From an uncultured Balneolaceae bacterium (GTDB taxonomy: Bacteria > Bacteroidota > Rhodothermia > Balneolales > Balneolaceae): a stretch of 34,029 nucleotides of DNA. The stretch covers positions 1 through 34,029 of the forward strand of contig CALJMB010000138.1 in NCBI GenBank assembly GCA_937982515.1. The letters run 5' to 3'. Below are positions 15,435 to 24,488 of the stretch, one piece after another. The translations under genes and the position numbers were made by a program. Below the pieces are notes generated by a model. It was not told the origin of the DNA and did not search any database. It worked only from the letters and a program-made list of their open reading frames with translations. Position 1 is the first letter of the stretch. Every line of letters starts with the position of its first letter.

Positions 15435-18400
15435 TTATCCCAGTGCATCTTTAACCAGCCGGGCCTGTTCGGCCAGATGTACTTTCATCTGTCCGGCAGC
15501 CGGGGAAGCTGAAGCCTGCCTTCCTGCATACCGTAGTTTCTGTCCTCTTTTCAGTTCGTCCGTTAATCTGGCGGATACGAAGGTCCATCCTCCCATATTT
15601 TTAGGCTCCTCCTGGCACCAGACAATGTCTTTAACGTGACTGTATTCCTTCAGGGCTTTACTCACGTCCAGATTGGGGAAGGGGTAGAACTGTTCCAGCC
15701 GGACAATGGCTATGTTATTCAGATTATGTTCCTTCCTGTACTGGTACAGATCGTAATAAACTTTGCCTGAACAGAAGACCAGCCGGTCTATTGTCTTTTT
15801 ATCCTCAACCTCCTCATCAGGAATGAAGGGATAATACTTACCTTTAGAAAGATCATCGGTTGAAGAGGTTGCAAGCGGGTGACGCAACAGGCTTTTGGGA
15901 GACATAATGATCAACGGTTTTTTATGCTCCTGCTTGGCATGCTGACGCAAGATATGGAAATACTGAGCCGGTGTTGTAAGGTTTACTACCTGCATGTTGT
16001 CTTCGGCGCACAACTGCAAAAACCGTTCAAGACGGGCTGAAGAGTGTTCGGGACCTTGCCCCTCATATCCATGCGGAAGTGTCATTACCAGAGAGGATTT
16101 TTGCCCCCATTTGGCTTCACTTGAAGATATAAACTGGTCGATAGGGATTTGTGCTCCGTTGACGAAGTCTCCAAACTGAGCCTCCCAAATGACCAATGCA
16201 TCCAACTTTACAGAACTGTAGCCGAATTCGAAATTGACACAGGCAAACTCACTTAATAAACTGTTATAGGAATAAAAAGTGGCCTGATCATCACTGAGAT
16301 TATTCAGGGGAATAAACCGCTGGTCAGTTTCTGTTCCGTGGAGGATAGAGTGACGATGCGAAAACGTACCACGCTCTGCATCCTGCCCCGTTAGCCTTAC
16401 AGTAACCCCGCTTTTAAGGAGAGATCCGAAAGCAAGGGCTTCGGCAAAGCCCCAATCTATCTTTTTCTCATTATTATGCACAATCTCAGCACGTTTAGCC
16501 AGCTGTCTGAGCAGTTTGGGGTTGGCATCGAAGTTTTTGGGAACGGTGTTAAGCTTAGTTGCAATTTTCTTGATCTCCACTTCTGAATATGTTGTATCGG
16601 GTGCTTCCGGCCAATCCTCCTGACGCACCTCTCTGCGACTCATCATTTCGTCGGTCACCTCCAGGGGAGAAGAGTTCTTGGCTTCTTCGAAAGCCTCCTG
16701 CAAGAGGTCGTCAAACTCCTTGAAGATCTGCTCAGTTTCTTTTTCTGTCAGCTCCCCCTTACGGACCAGATATTTCGTATAGATGTCGCGAACAGATGGG
16801 TGATTTTCGATTTCTTTGTACATTCCCGGCTGTGTAAAGGCTGGTTCGTCGCCTTCATTGTGGCCATGTTTGCGGAAACAGACCAAGTCTATGACAACAT
16901 CTTTGCCAAACTTTTGCCGGTATTCAAGCGCCATCTGTATAGCATGCACAGCTTCTTCAGGGCTGTCACCATTAACATGGAATATAGGTGCGAGAATCAT
17001 CTTGGCCAGATCAGAAGCGTACTCTGTTGAACGGCCTTCTTCAGGAAGAGTAGTAAACCCGATCTGGTTATTGATAATGATATGAATAGTTCCCCCGGTA
17101 CGATAGGCTTTCAGCTGCGACATATTTAGTGTTTCTGCAACCACGCCTTGCCCTGCAAAAGCGGCGTCGCCATGAATAAGCACAGGCAGAATCTTTTTTT
17201 GCGGATTCTCTTTGTCAAGGTGATCCTGTGTGGCACGGGCAGCACCCTCAACTACGGGATTAACAGCCTCAAGATGACTGGGGTTAGGCAGTAACTCGAG
17301 CTCGACTTTTTTATTCGTTGCGGTAATATGCTCGCCTTTGGCTCCAAGGTGGTATTTCACATCCCCGGAACCCTGAATACTTTCGGGATCGATATTACCC
17401 TCAAAATCGGCAAAAACTTTGCGGTATGGTTTATTTAAAATATTCACCAGGATATTCAGCCTTCCCCGGTGTGCCATACCCATGAATATTTTTTCAACCT
17501 CAGCCTCACCGGCTTCTTCCAGCATGTGATGCATCATAGGGATAAGCGTGTCGGCTCCTTCGAGTGAGAAACGCTTGTGTCCGATATACTTTTTATGCAG
17601 AAACTGTTCAAAGGCCATCGCCTGGTTGAGCTTGTGTAGAATCTGTTTCTTATCCTCTTTGGAAAGGACAGGAGTATTGGTTGTAGATTCCATGCGCTCC
17701 CGCAGCCACTTGCGCTCATCCAGATCCAGCAAGTGCATGAATTCGGCGCCAATCTTTCCACAATAAGTACTGCGCAGCAGTTTTATGATGTCTCTGAGCG
17801 AAGCTTTTTCATATCCTCCTAAACCGGCACAGTAAAACTCCCTATCCAGATCCCACAGAGTAAGCCCATAATACTCAAAATCAAGCTCAGGACTGTGGCC
17901 GGGTTCATCGCTCAGCGGATCCAAATCTGCCAGCACATGTCCGCGGGTACGGTACATGTTGATGAGGCGCATAACAGCAATAGCCCGCTTATTTTGCTCA
18001 AGTGTGGCGCCTTGTCCGTCGAGCTGTCCCACATACTTGTCTTCGCCGTAGGGGATGGGGGCATATGGGATTTCAAGATCGGCAAAAATTTCTTCATAAA
18101 AGCCATCTTCGCCATTCAGCAATTCGTGCAGGTACTTGAGAAATGAACCAGATTCGGCTCCCTGAATAATGCGGTGGTCGTATGTAGAAGTGATCGTCAT
18201 CACTTTACTGATACCCAGCTTATTTAGCACTTCCTGAGACATAGACTGAAATTCGGCGGGGTAGTCGATCGCACCCGTTGCGATAATGGTTCCCTGAGAC
18301 TTCATAAGCCGGGGTACAGAAGAGACTGTGCCGATAGTACCCGGGTTTGTAAGGGTAATGGTAGTGCCCTGAAAATCTGACACCTGCAGTTTTCCATTTC

Positions 18401-19064
18401 TGGCTTTGTCTATGAGCTCAGAGTAGGCGTACAGAAACTCTTCAAAGTTCATCTTGTCCACGCCCTTAATATTGGGGACAAGCAGGTTTCGCGTTCCGTC
18501 CCTGTTCTGCACATCTACAGCAACTCCCAGGTTCACCTGGTTGGGTATGACCTGGTAAGGGTCACCATCCTGAACAGTGAAGGAACTGTTCATATTTGGG
18601 AATTTCTTTAAGCCCTTGACAATAGCCCAGGCAATAAAGTGGGTAAAGGATGCTTTGGGATCTCCGCGCTTCAGAAGCAGCGTATTGATAATTGTGCGGT
18701 CTTCTATAAGCATTTTCATAGGGAGGACACGCATAGATGTTGCCGTAGGTACTTCAAGACTGTCGTCCATATTTTCGACAATTTTGCTTGAAACACCTTT
18801 GATTTTTTCCAGCCTGGCATCTTTTACAGAAACTTCAGGGCCGGATTCCCGTTTTGCCTGAGCCGGTGCCGGAGATGCCCGTTTTGCACCATTCGCGGAT
18901 ACATCGATCCGTTTCCCCGTTTCAGAGGCCGCCGTAACTCCTTTCAGTTCATCGAAATAATTTTTCCAATGATTCGGAACCGATAAAGGGTTTTCCAGAT
19001 ATTGATTGTAAAGCTCTTCTACAAGGGCGGAGTTGGGTCCAAATGCAGCTTCGAGAGACTTCAA
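15435..19064 (-). CDS. kgd: fused 2-oxoglutarate dehydrogenase E2-E1 (Kgd-type multifunctional enzyme)
   Basis: This large TCA-cycle enzyme (1209 aa) joins an E2 succinyltransferase core to an E1 ThDP-dependent decarboxylase. Residues 1-45 (FGPNSALVEELYNQYLENP) match the E1 N-terminal helix. An Ala/Ser/Pro-rich linker follows. The E2 domain spans about 95-345 and keeps the Kgd-like motif TYDHRIIQGAESG (His about 296). E1 follows with GDAAFAGQGVVAE (about 632) and IINNQIGFTT for ThDP/Mg. There is no lipoyl domain and no E3-binding domain, exactly as in mycobacterial Kgd, so lipoyl groups must come from another E2. The start is TTG 19064; no in-frame ATG precedes it and the first residues fit the family. 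Monocistronic. Confidence 0.95.
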   Translation of the reverse strand: MKSLEAAFGPNSALVEELYNQYLENPLSVPNHWKNYFDELKGVTAASETGKRIDVSANGAKRASPAPAQAKRESGPEVSVKDARLEKIKGVSSKIVENMDDSLEVPTATSMRVLPMKMLIEDRTIINTLLLKRGDPKASFTHFIAWAIVKGLKKFPNMNSSFTVQDGDPYQVIPNQVNLGVAVDVQNRDGTRNLLVPNIKGVDKMNFEEFLYAYSELIDKARNGKLQVSDFQGTTITLTNPGTIGTVSSVPRLMKSQGTIIATGAIDYPAEFQSMSQEVLNKLGISKVMTITSTYDHRIIQGAESGSFLKYLHELLNGEDGFYEEIFADLEIPYAPIPYGEDKYVGQLDGQGATLEQNKRAIAVMRLINMYRTRGHVLADLDPLSDEPGHSPELDFEYYGLTLWDLDREFYCAGLGGYEKASLRDIIKLLRSTYCGKIGAEFMHLLDLDERKWLRERMESTTNTPVLSKEDKKQILHKLNQAMAFEQFLHKKYIGHKRFSLEGADTLIPMMHHMLEEAGEAEVEKIFMGMAHRGRLNILVNILNKPYRKVFADFEGNIDPESIQGSGDVKYHLGAKGEHITATNKKVELELLPNPSHLEAVNPVVEGAARATQDHLDKENPQKKILPVLIHGDAAFAGQGVVAETLNMSQLKAYRTGGTIHIIINNQIGFTTLPEEGRSTEYASDLAKMILAPIFHVNGDSPEEAVHAIQMALEYRQKFGKDVVIDLVCFRKHGHNEGDEPAFTQPGMYKEIENHPSVRDIYTKYLVRKGELTEKETEQIFKEFDDLLQEAFEEAKNSSPLEVTDEMMSRREVRQEDWPEAPDTTYSEVEIKKIATKLNTVPKNFDANPKLLRQLAKRAEIVHNNEKKIDWGFAEALAFGSLLKSGVTVRLTGQDAERGTFSHRHSILHGTETDQRFIPLNNLSDDQATFYSYNSLLSEFACVNFEFGYSSVKLDALVIWEAQFGDFVNGAQIPIDQFISSSEAKWGQKSSLVMTLPHGYEGQGPEHSSARLERFLQLCAEDNMQVVNLTTPAQYFHILRQHAKQEHKKPLIIMSPKSLLRHPLATSSTDDLSKGKYYPFIPDEEVEDKKTIDRLVFCSGKVYYDLYQYRKEHNLNNIAIVRLEQFYPFPNLDVSKALKEYSHVKDIVWCQEEPKNMGGWTFVSARLTDELKRGQKLRYAGRQASASPAAGQMKVHLAEQARLVKDALG

Positions 19065-19464
19065 AATAGGATTGGTTGTATGGTTGTAATTTTTTAAATC
19101 CTTAGAAGGTGAAAATACCCTTCATTTGTTAAGATTGAATGATTTTTTTCGATTTCCTGATACTAATCATTCGCGATCAAAGTTAAACATTGTACACATA
19201 AAATACGATCCTCTAAAGGATATAATTTCCCTTATCGACAAGGTTTGGCTAACCCTGAAATTGTATTCTTCTGCCACGTATACCTTTTACAAGAACAGAA
19301 CATATTATTCTCTGATATCGGGAATATAAAGGAGTTGAAAATGGTTACATTTAGCATGCTGCTAAACCTGAATGAACGTATTTATTTTATATATGTTAAT
19401 TCGCTATACTTTGCACATTTTAAAAATTATAACAAAGATTTTAATCTGATAATTCAAAAAACGC
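19065..19464. other. AT-rich divergent intergenic region between kgd and pepF
   Basis: This 400-bp region separates divergent genes. On the minus strand a Bacteroidota-like -7 element TAACTTTG (19178-19185) could drive kgd, but no clear -33 was seen. On the plus strand TATACTTTG near 19411 is an imperfect -7 for pepF. A 43-codon frame from ATG 19341, preceded by GGAG, ends inside the pepF start (ATGGCTGA). It may be a leader peptide or chance in AT-rich DNA. No RNA gene was recognised. Confidence 0.4.
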
Positions 19465-21261
19465 ATGGCTGAAGAAAAAAGTACTAAGACCGGAGCTGAG
19501 CACATAAACTGGGATCTCTCCGATCTGTATGGATCAATACATGACCCCCGTCTGGAAGAAGATCGCGAGGCGGTAGTGAAGAAAGCAGAGGCGTTTGCTG
19601 AAAAGTACAAAGGTAAGATCAGCCAGCTTGATGCCGGGGCATTTGCTCAGTTGTTGAAAGCATACGAGGATATTTTGGAAATAATAGGCAGAATCGGCTC
19701 ATTTGCTCATTTGGTATGGTCAGTCGACACTTCTAAAACGGAAAACGGAAAGTTGGTACAGCAGGCTAATGAACTCTCGTCTGAAGTACATCAGAAACTG
19801 GTGTTTCTTGATGTAGAGTGGCTGAATATGGAAGATAGCCAGGCAGATCGGCTCATCGATAGTGATGAATTGAGTCATTACAGGCACTATCTGGAATCTT
19901 CCCGTCGGTACAAGAGCCATATCCTTAGTGAAAAAGAGGAACAGATTCTTTCTGCCAAGTCAGTGACGGGACGAAGTGCCTGGAACCGTTATTTTGATGA
20001 GACTCTGGGCGCTGCCCGATTTGAGCTGGACGGAGAGGAACTTACCGAACAGGAAGTGCTGAGTAAATTGCATGATCCCGACCGGGGCCTCCGTAAAAGG
20101 GCACATGCGTCATTGACGGATAAGTTCAGAGAATTAAGCCGAACATTAACATTTGTGTTTAACACACTTCTGGCCGATAAGTATACCAATGACAAACTCA
20201 GAAATTATCCTGACTGGATTTCATCGCGGAATTTGGCTAATGAAATCGATGATGCCACAGTCCGGCTTTTGATAGACGCCGTTACAAGCAACTATGGGCT
20301 GGTTCAGCGTTTTTACAGGTTGAAACGCCGCCTGCTTGGTTATGACAAGCTGTACGATTACGATCGGTACGCCCCTTTGCTGGAAAGCCGGGAAGAGATT
20401 CACTGGGATAAAGCCAAAGAAATGGTATTAAAATCATACACGGAATTTCATCCCGAAATGGGATCTATTGCCGGCAAGTTCTTCGAGCATCAGTGGATTG
20501 ATGCTGCTATTAAGCCGGGAAAAAGAGGAGGGGCTTATTCGGCCGGTACCGTACCATCGGTCCACCCATATGTGTTTATGAACTTTGATGGAAAAATTCG
20601 TGATGTGCAGACACTCGCTCATGAGTTGGGGCACGGGGTTCATCAATACCTGTCTCGTAAGCAGGGAATTTTACAGTCCGGAACGCCGCTTACAACGGCA
20701 GAAACCGCTTCTGTATTTGGAGAAATGCTGGTTTTCCAGAACCTCATGCAACAGTTGAGCGATCCAAAAGAAAGGCTGGCTCTGCTTTTGAGTAAAATTG
20801 ATGATACCATCGCTACCGTATTCAGACAAGTTTCAATGAACCGGTTTGAGGATGCCATGCACGTAAAGCGCAGAAAGCACGGAGAGCTCAGCACAGAAGA
20901 GTTCTCAGATCTGTGGCGCACCACTCAGGAAGCATTATATGGTGATGCTGTCGAGTTGACAGAAAGCTATAATCTTTGGTGGTGTTATATTCCTCATTTC
21001 CTGCACACCCCGGGTTATGTTTATGCATATGCGTTTGGAGAATTGTTGGTTTTAGCTTTATATGAAGAGTACATGCATAGCAGTAATGGCTTTTCAGATA
21101 AGTATCTGAGAATGCTTGAAGCCGGCGGATCGGACTGGCCGGAACGCATTGTCAGCAAGGTAGGCCTGGATATCACCCAGCCCGATTTCTGGGATAAAGG
21201 CCTCCGGAATATAGAAAAAATGATTAAACAGGCAGAAGAATTGGCTGATCAGGTTAAATAG
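19465..21261 (+). CDS. pepF: oligoendopeptidase F (M3B family metallopeptidase)
   Basis: PepF (598 aa) is a cytoplasmic zinc peptidase that cuts short oligopeptides. The zinc-binding motif HELGHGVHQ is at residues 386-394, and the third ligand lies in the downstream TAETASVFGEM helix. The substrate-shaping motifs PHFLHTPGYVYAYAFGELL near 510-535 are typical of M3 enzymes. N-terminal WDLSDLY, followed by a Lys/Glu-rich helical region, is the usual PepF beginning. Length is as expected. It has no signal peptide. A GAF/GGDEF-like gene follows 13 bp later, so the two are probably cotranscribed. Confidence 0.94.
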   Translation: MAEEKSTKTGAEHINWDLSDLYGSIHDPRLEEDREAVVKKAEAFAEKYKGKISQLDAGAFAQLLKAYEDILEIIGRIGSFAHLVWSVDTSKTENGKLVQQANELSSEVHQKLVFLDVEWLNMEDSQADRLIDSDELSHYRHYLESSRRYKSHILSEKEEQILSAKSVTGRSAWNRYFDETLGAARFELDGEELTEQEVLSKLHDPDRGLRKRAHASLTDKFRELSRTLTFVFNTLLADKYTNDKLRNYPDWISSRNLANEIDDATVRLLIDAVTSNYGLVQRFYRLKRRLLGYDKLYDYDRYAPLLESREEIHWDKAKEMVLKSYTEFHPEMGSIAGKFFEHQWIDAAIKPGKRGGAYSAGTVPSVHPYVFMNFDGKIRDVQTLAHELGHGVHQYLSRKQGILQSGTPLTTAETASVFGEMLVFQNLMQQLSDPKERLALLLSKIDDTIATVFRQVSMNRFEDAMHVKRRKHGELSTEEFSDLWRTTQEALYGDAVELTESYNLWWCYIPHFLHTPGYVYAYAFGELLVLALYEEYMHSSNGFSDKYLRMLEAGGSDWPERIVSKVGLDITQPDFWDKGLRNIEKMIKQAEELADQVK

Positions 21262-21274
21262 TAAAGATACAGGA

Positions 21275-22789
21275 ATGAATACGTATACACAGGCACGGGA
21301 TAGCGATCGGTCTGCCACCGAGATTATGGGGCGGAAGCGCCAGGAGAAAGCGCTCAGAGAATTCAAGCATGTACTCGAAGACTTGATGTTTCTGCTCAGA
21401 AGTGCCTCCGGTATGGAAACGGTTTATATGTATTGGATAAATCGTTCCAGAGAGCAGTTTATACTAGAGACAAAATCTACCTCTTTCTCTAATGTGATGT
21501 TTCAGGACAGAGTGGGTTTCTACAACCATTTCCTGAACAACTACAGAGACATCACGGAACCGGTAGTTATTGAAGTGGGAGCCAACCTTCCGGGGGAATC
21601 GCTGGACCACTACTACAATGGGGTTCCGGTTAACTATGTAACACTGTTGCCATTTATCAACAATGGTCAGACCGTAGCCATCACCGTGCTGGAATCTCGC
21701 AATCGTATCTTTTCAGATGATAAAAGCGACGTCATCTATTCATATATCAATGCGCTCAGGAACGTGCTGAATACCTATCTGGAAATCAGCGATCTGTACG
21801 AGCGGCAGGAAGAGTGGGTCGACTATGAAGAAAAGCTGGCCGTACTGGATACCCGGGGCCATCATATGGAACTGATATCAAAAATGCTGGATGCCATGCA
21901 ATCCTTTCTACACAAAGGGGGCGTTTCTTTTGTTGCCCGGGGTATGGATTCCTGGAGTAATATCCTGAATTCCAAAGAAGCCTACAATCCACCGCCTTTG
22001 GGAATGCCGCTGGAGGAACGAACCCTGGCCTATGAGGCAATTCAAAAGGGGAAACCGGAATTTGCCATCCATATCAATAACAACCCCAAGCGTCTCTCGC
22101 CTCGGGAGTTGCATACAGAGGGGGCTTCAATGGCCATTCCTCTGATGATGAACGATCGCCGGCAGGGGCTGGTTCTCGTTTACGACCAAAATCCATTGAT
22201 CTTCAAAGAATCTACCAAGCATAAACTAATTAATTTTGTACGTGTAGCAGGCCTGAAAATTAAAGCCAATGATCCAAAGCTTGATGTAGATAAGAACTTT
22301 CTGGCAAACGAGTATGGAGCTTTTATACCGGATGTATGGGAACGCACGGTAGATAATGTGCTAAGAAGACAGCACAACGGCCATGCCCGGTATCACTCCT
22401 GGCTGGGCCTGACCACATTAGCCGATCTGCCGGCCATCCGCACTAAATTTCGTCTGGAAGACTTACAGATGATGCAGTGCGATCTGGTTCGCACAATCAA
22501 CCCAAGTCGTTTTGGAATCCCGGGGATTGTTGGGTCACACTCCGATTATATATATGCTTTCTTAATACAAAGCAAAGACCGGCGTGCTGTTGAACACTGG
22601 TCAAGGGCTCTGAAAAAGGAATTTTCCGAACCTTTTGAATTATCCAACGGCCAGTACATAGAATCGGGAATAAAAGTGGGTTACACCTTACTGGATTCCA
22701 GTTTATCAGACTCTTATCAGGCTATTTCTAATGCCAAGGCTGCCTTGTCTCAAGCGGTTAAAGGAAGCCAGGGCCAAACTCACTCCTGA
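21275..22789 (+). CDS. GAF-domain protein with degenerate GGDEF-like C-terminus
   Basis: This is a cytoplasmic protein (504 aa) with no TM segment. By eye it has two GAF-like sensory domains (about 22-165 and 195-325), each with a central sheet pattern (YVTLLPFINNGQTVAITVLE; ASMAIPLMMNDRRQGLVLVY). A charged helix lies between them (EISDLYERQEEWVDYEEKL). Residues 340-495 resemble a GGDEF diguanylate-cyclase fold, with a late GIKVGYTLLD strand and a SYQAISNAKAALSQA helix. The signature position (420-424) reads GSHSD, so cyclase activity is unlikely. It may bind a nucleotide or act by protein contact. It follows pepF by 13 bp. Domain assignment is by pattern and needs a profile search. Confidence 0.65.
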   Translation: MNTYTQARDSDRSATEIMGRKRQEKALREFKHVLEDLMFLLRSASGMETVYMYWINRSREQFILETKSTSFSNVMFQDRVGFYNHFLNNYRDITEPVVIEVGANLPGESLDHYYNGVPVNYVTLLPFINNGQTVAITVLESRNRIFSDDKSDVIYSYINALRNVLNTYLEISDLYERQEEWVDYEEKLAVLDTRGHHMELISKMLDAMQSFLHKGGVSFVARGMDSWSNILNSKEAYNPPPLGMPLEERTLAYEAIQKGKPEFAIHINNNPKRLSPRELHTEGASMAIPLMMNDRRQGLVLVYDQNPLIFKESTKHKLINFVRVAGLKIKANDPKLDVDKNFLANEYGAFIPDVWERTVDNVLRRQHNGHARYHSWLGLTTLADLPAIRTKFRLEDLQMMQCDLVRTINPSRFGIPGIVGSHSDYIYAFLIQSKDRRAVEHWSRALKKEFSEPFELSNGQYIESGIKVGYTLLDSSLSDSYQAISNAKAALSQAVKGSQGQTHS

Positions 22790-22798
22790 TTGGATAAC

Positions 22799-22940
22799 AT
22801 GGACCGCTGTTATGTAATAGCCATAGATGGCCCGTGTGCCGGAGTCAGAAAGGGCCGGTAGTCGGTGAGAGTTTTGTATTTGTCAATTTATCGGCGCCTG
22901 TTAGCCGTAGGAACACCTGCTGAATTCGGCGGTATTCGCA
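22799..22940 (+). pseudogene. possible decayed N-terminal fragment of cytidylate kinase
   Basis: An ATG at 22799, 9 nt after the preceding stop, opens a 20-codon peptide containing VIAIDGP followed by AGVRKG. This resembles the P-loop start of cytidylate kinase (IAIDGPAGSGKGT) with an inserted codon and local frame disturbance. After the stop at 22859-22861 the same frame continues with YLS-IYRRLL, reminiscent of the YLDSGALYRA motif of the same enzyme with residues missing. Only about 140 bp remain of a gene usually near 680 bp. The resemblance is suggestive, not proven. If real, it marks a deletion downstream of the pepF operon. Confidence 0.35.
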
Positions 22941-23424
22941 AAGTGCCGGCCGGGTTCTGCCGGCCTATTGTTTATTAATTAAAGAGGGAGATCTGCTGAT
23001 AATTAACGAAAATCATGGCAATAGCCTCACTTCAACAAGTACAAATCACAGTTATGCATTCGTGCCATTGTGAGTTTTCCCAGGAATTCCGGCCGCAAAT
23101 GTAAGTCTTGGAATCAGGATGTATTCAACGATACGGCATCCATTGAAGCGCCTTATTATTCCAAATTGGAGGAAACTTATACCCGGAATCTTTCTTATAC
23201 AATAACATTTCATTTAAAATGTTTTAAAGTAACAACCAGAGTGTTCGTAATTAATTTTTTAAAACCATATATTGCAGAGATATATGAACTGCGGGCAGAC
23301 AACATTAAATAATTAAATACGTTGATAATTTCTGAAAGAGATGACGGATTAAGGTCGTCTTCACTTTTATCTGCTGTTGTTCGCACCCCATACTAAACAA
23401 ATGTTAACTCAATCCAACTAATCC
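22862..23424. other. long non-coding gap before rpoD
   Basis: About 560 bp contain no convincing gene. A frame at 23070-23312 (80 codons from GTG) has an ordinary composition but no recognisable motif, signal or SD, and is not called. A terminator-like hairpin lies at 22948-22965. A weak stem (GACG/CGTC, 23344-23360) before a T-rich run is just upstream of rpoD. The rpoD promoter must lie here but no clear TAnnTTTG was found. A structured small RNA cannot be excluded. Confidence 0.4.
22948..22978 (+). terminator. GC-rich terminator-like hairpin after pepF operon
   Basis: GGCCGG (22948-22953) and CCGGCC (22960-22965) form a 6-bp stem with a 6-nt loop, followed by T-rich TATTGTTTATT. It probably ends the pepF operon transcript. 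Confidence 0.5.
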
Positions 23425-24279
23425 GTGGCAAGAAGCTCAGGAATTTCTACTCGTGAATCAGAATCCCTCGACCGCTATTTACAAGAGATCGGAAAAGAAA
23501 AACTCATCACTCCTGAAGATGAGGTAAGGCTGGCAAAAGAGATCCAAAAGGGAAGCCAACGGGCTCTCGAAGATCTTACAAAAGCCAACCTGCGATTCGT
23601 GGTCTCAGTGGCAAAACAGTATCAAAACCAGGGGCTTTCTCTGGGCGATCTCATCAATGAAGGCAACCTCGGACTGATCAAGGCAGCTAAACGCTTTGAT
23701 GAGACAAGGGGCTTTAAGTTTATTTCATATGCCGTCTGGTGGATCCGGCAGTCTATTTTGCAGGCTCTTGCCGAACAGAGCCGAATTGTTCGGTTGCCCC
23801 TTAACCGTGTGGGAGCCCTCAATAAAATAGGTAAAGAACTTTCCAAGCTGGAACAGGAGTATGAACGAGTGCCTTCTGCCGCTGAGCTGGCGGAAAGCCT
23901 GGAGATGACTGTATCTGAAGTGGCCGATACGCTGAAAATATCTGGCCGGCATTTGTCTGTCGATGCTCCGTTCGCACAGGGTGAAGACAATCGCCTGCTC
24001 GACGTCCTTGAAAATGAAGAGACGCCCGATCCGGATAATGACCTGATGGGTGAGTCTCTGAAAGTTGAAATTGAACGAGCTCTATCCAAGCTTACCAACC
24101 GCGAGGCTGAAGTTATCCGCCTCTATTTTGGAATAGGCCGGGAACACTCTCTGACGCTTGAAGAAATTGGAGAACGTTTCGACCTGACCCGTGAACGGGT
24201 GCGGCAGATTAAGGAAAAAGCACTGCGAAAGCTGCGCCATCACAACCGAAGCGCTGCTTTGCGTGCCTATTTAGGTTAA
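23425..24279 (+). CDS. rpoD: RNA polymerase primary sigma factor (RpoD/SigA)
   Basis: This is the primary sigma factor of the short Bacteroidota type (284 aa). Region 1.2 begins SLDRYLQEIGKEKLITPEDEV. Region 2 carries DLINEGNLGLIKAAKRFD and FKFISYAVWWIRQSI for -10 recognition and melting. Region 3 contains EYERVPSAAELAESLEM. Region 4 ends with the -35-binding helix LTLEEIGERFDLTRERVRQIKEKALRKLR. It lacks the long acidic region 1.1 of proteobacterial RpoD, consistent with the group whose promoters use TAnnTTTG. The GTG start at 23425 gives MARSSGISTRESESLD. It is monocistronic, followed by a strong terminator. Confidence 0.95.
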   Translation: MARSSGISTRESESLDRYLQEIGKEKLITPEDEVRLAKEIQKGSQRALEDLTKANLRFVVSVAKQYQNQGLSLGDLINEGNLGLIKAAKRFDETRGFKFISYAVWWIRQSILQALAEQSRIVRLPLNRVGALNKIGKELSKLEQEYERVPSAAELAESLEMTVSEVADTLKISGRHLSVDAPFAQGEDNRLLDVLENEETPDPDNDLMGESLKVEIERALSKLTNREAEVIRLYFGIGREHSLTLEEIGERFDLTRERVRQIKEKALRKLRHHNRSAALRAYLG

Positions 24280-24301
24280 CATCCAGATTGTAGTAGCCCT
24301 C

Positions 24302-24332
24302 AAAAAAGCTCCGCTTCCCCGGAGCTTTTTTT
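24302..24332 (+). terminator. rho-independent terminator after rpoD
   Basis: GCTCCG (24308-24313) pairs with CGGAGC (24320-24325) around CTTCCC, with an A6 tract before and a T7 tract after. The symmetry would let it stop transcription from either side. Confidence 0.92.
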
Positions 24333-24488
24333 ATTTTAGGTTTCATTTCATGGCCTGGTTTTGATAGGTTATATAACTTGAGTTTGCAATAGGAAATGGG
24401 CTTTAGAAGTTCTCCACTCAGGGAGAGGCTTGTTTTAAGCTTACGTTTATGCGCATACAGATTTATCATATGATACGTTATTGAACTT

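Noticed and set aside
15994..18861. Several open frames on the plus strand within kgd
   Set aside because: They are shadows of the long minus-strand coding region and show no family motifs.
23070..23312. 80-codon frame with GTG start before rpoD
   Set aside because: No recognisable motif, SD, signal or TM pattern, and it sits in AT-rich intergenic DNA. It is kept as a possibility only within the gap description.
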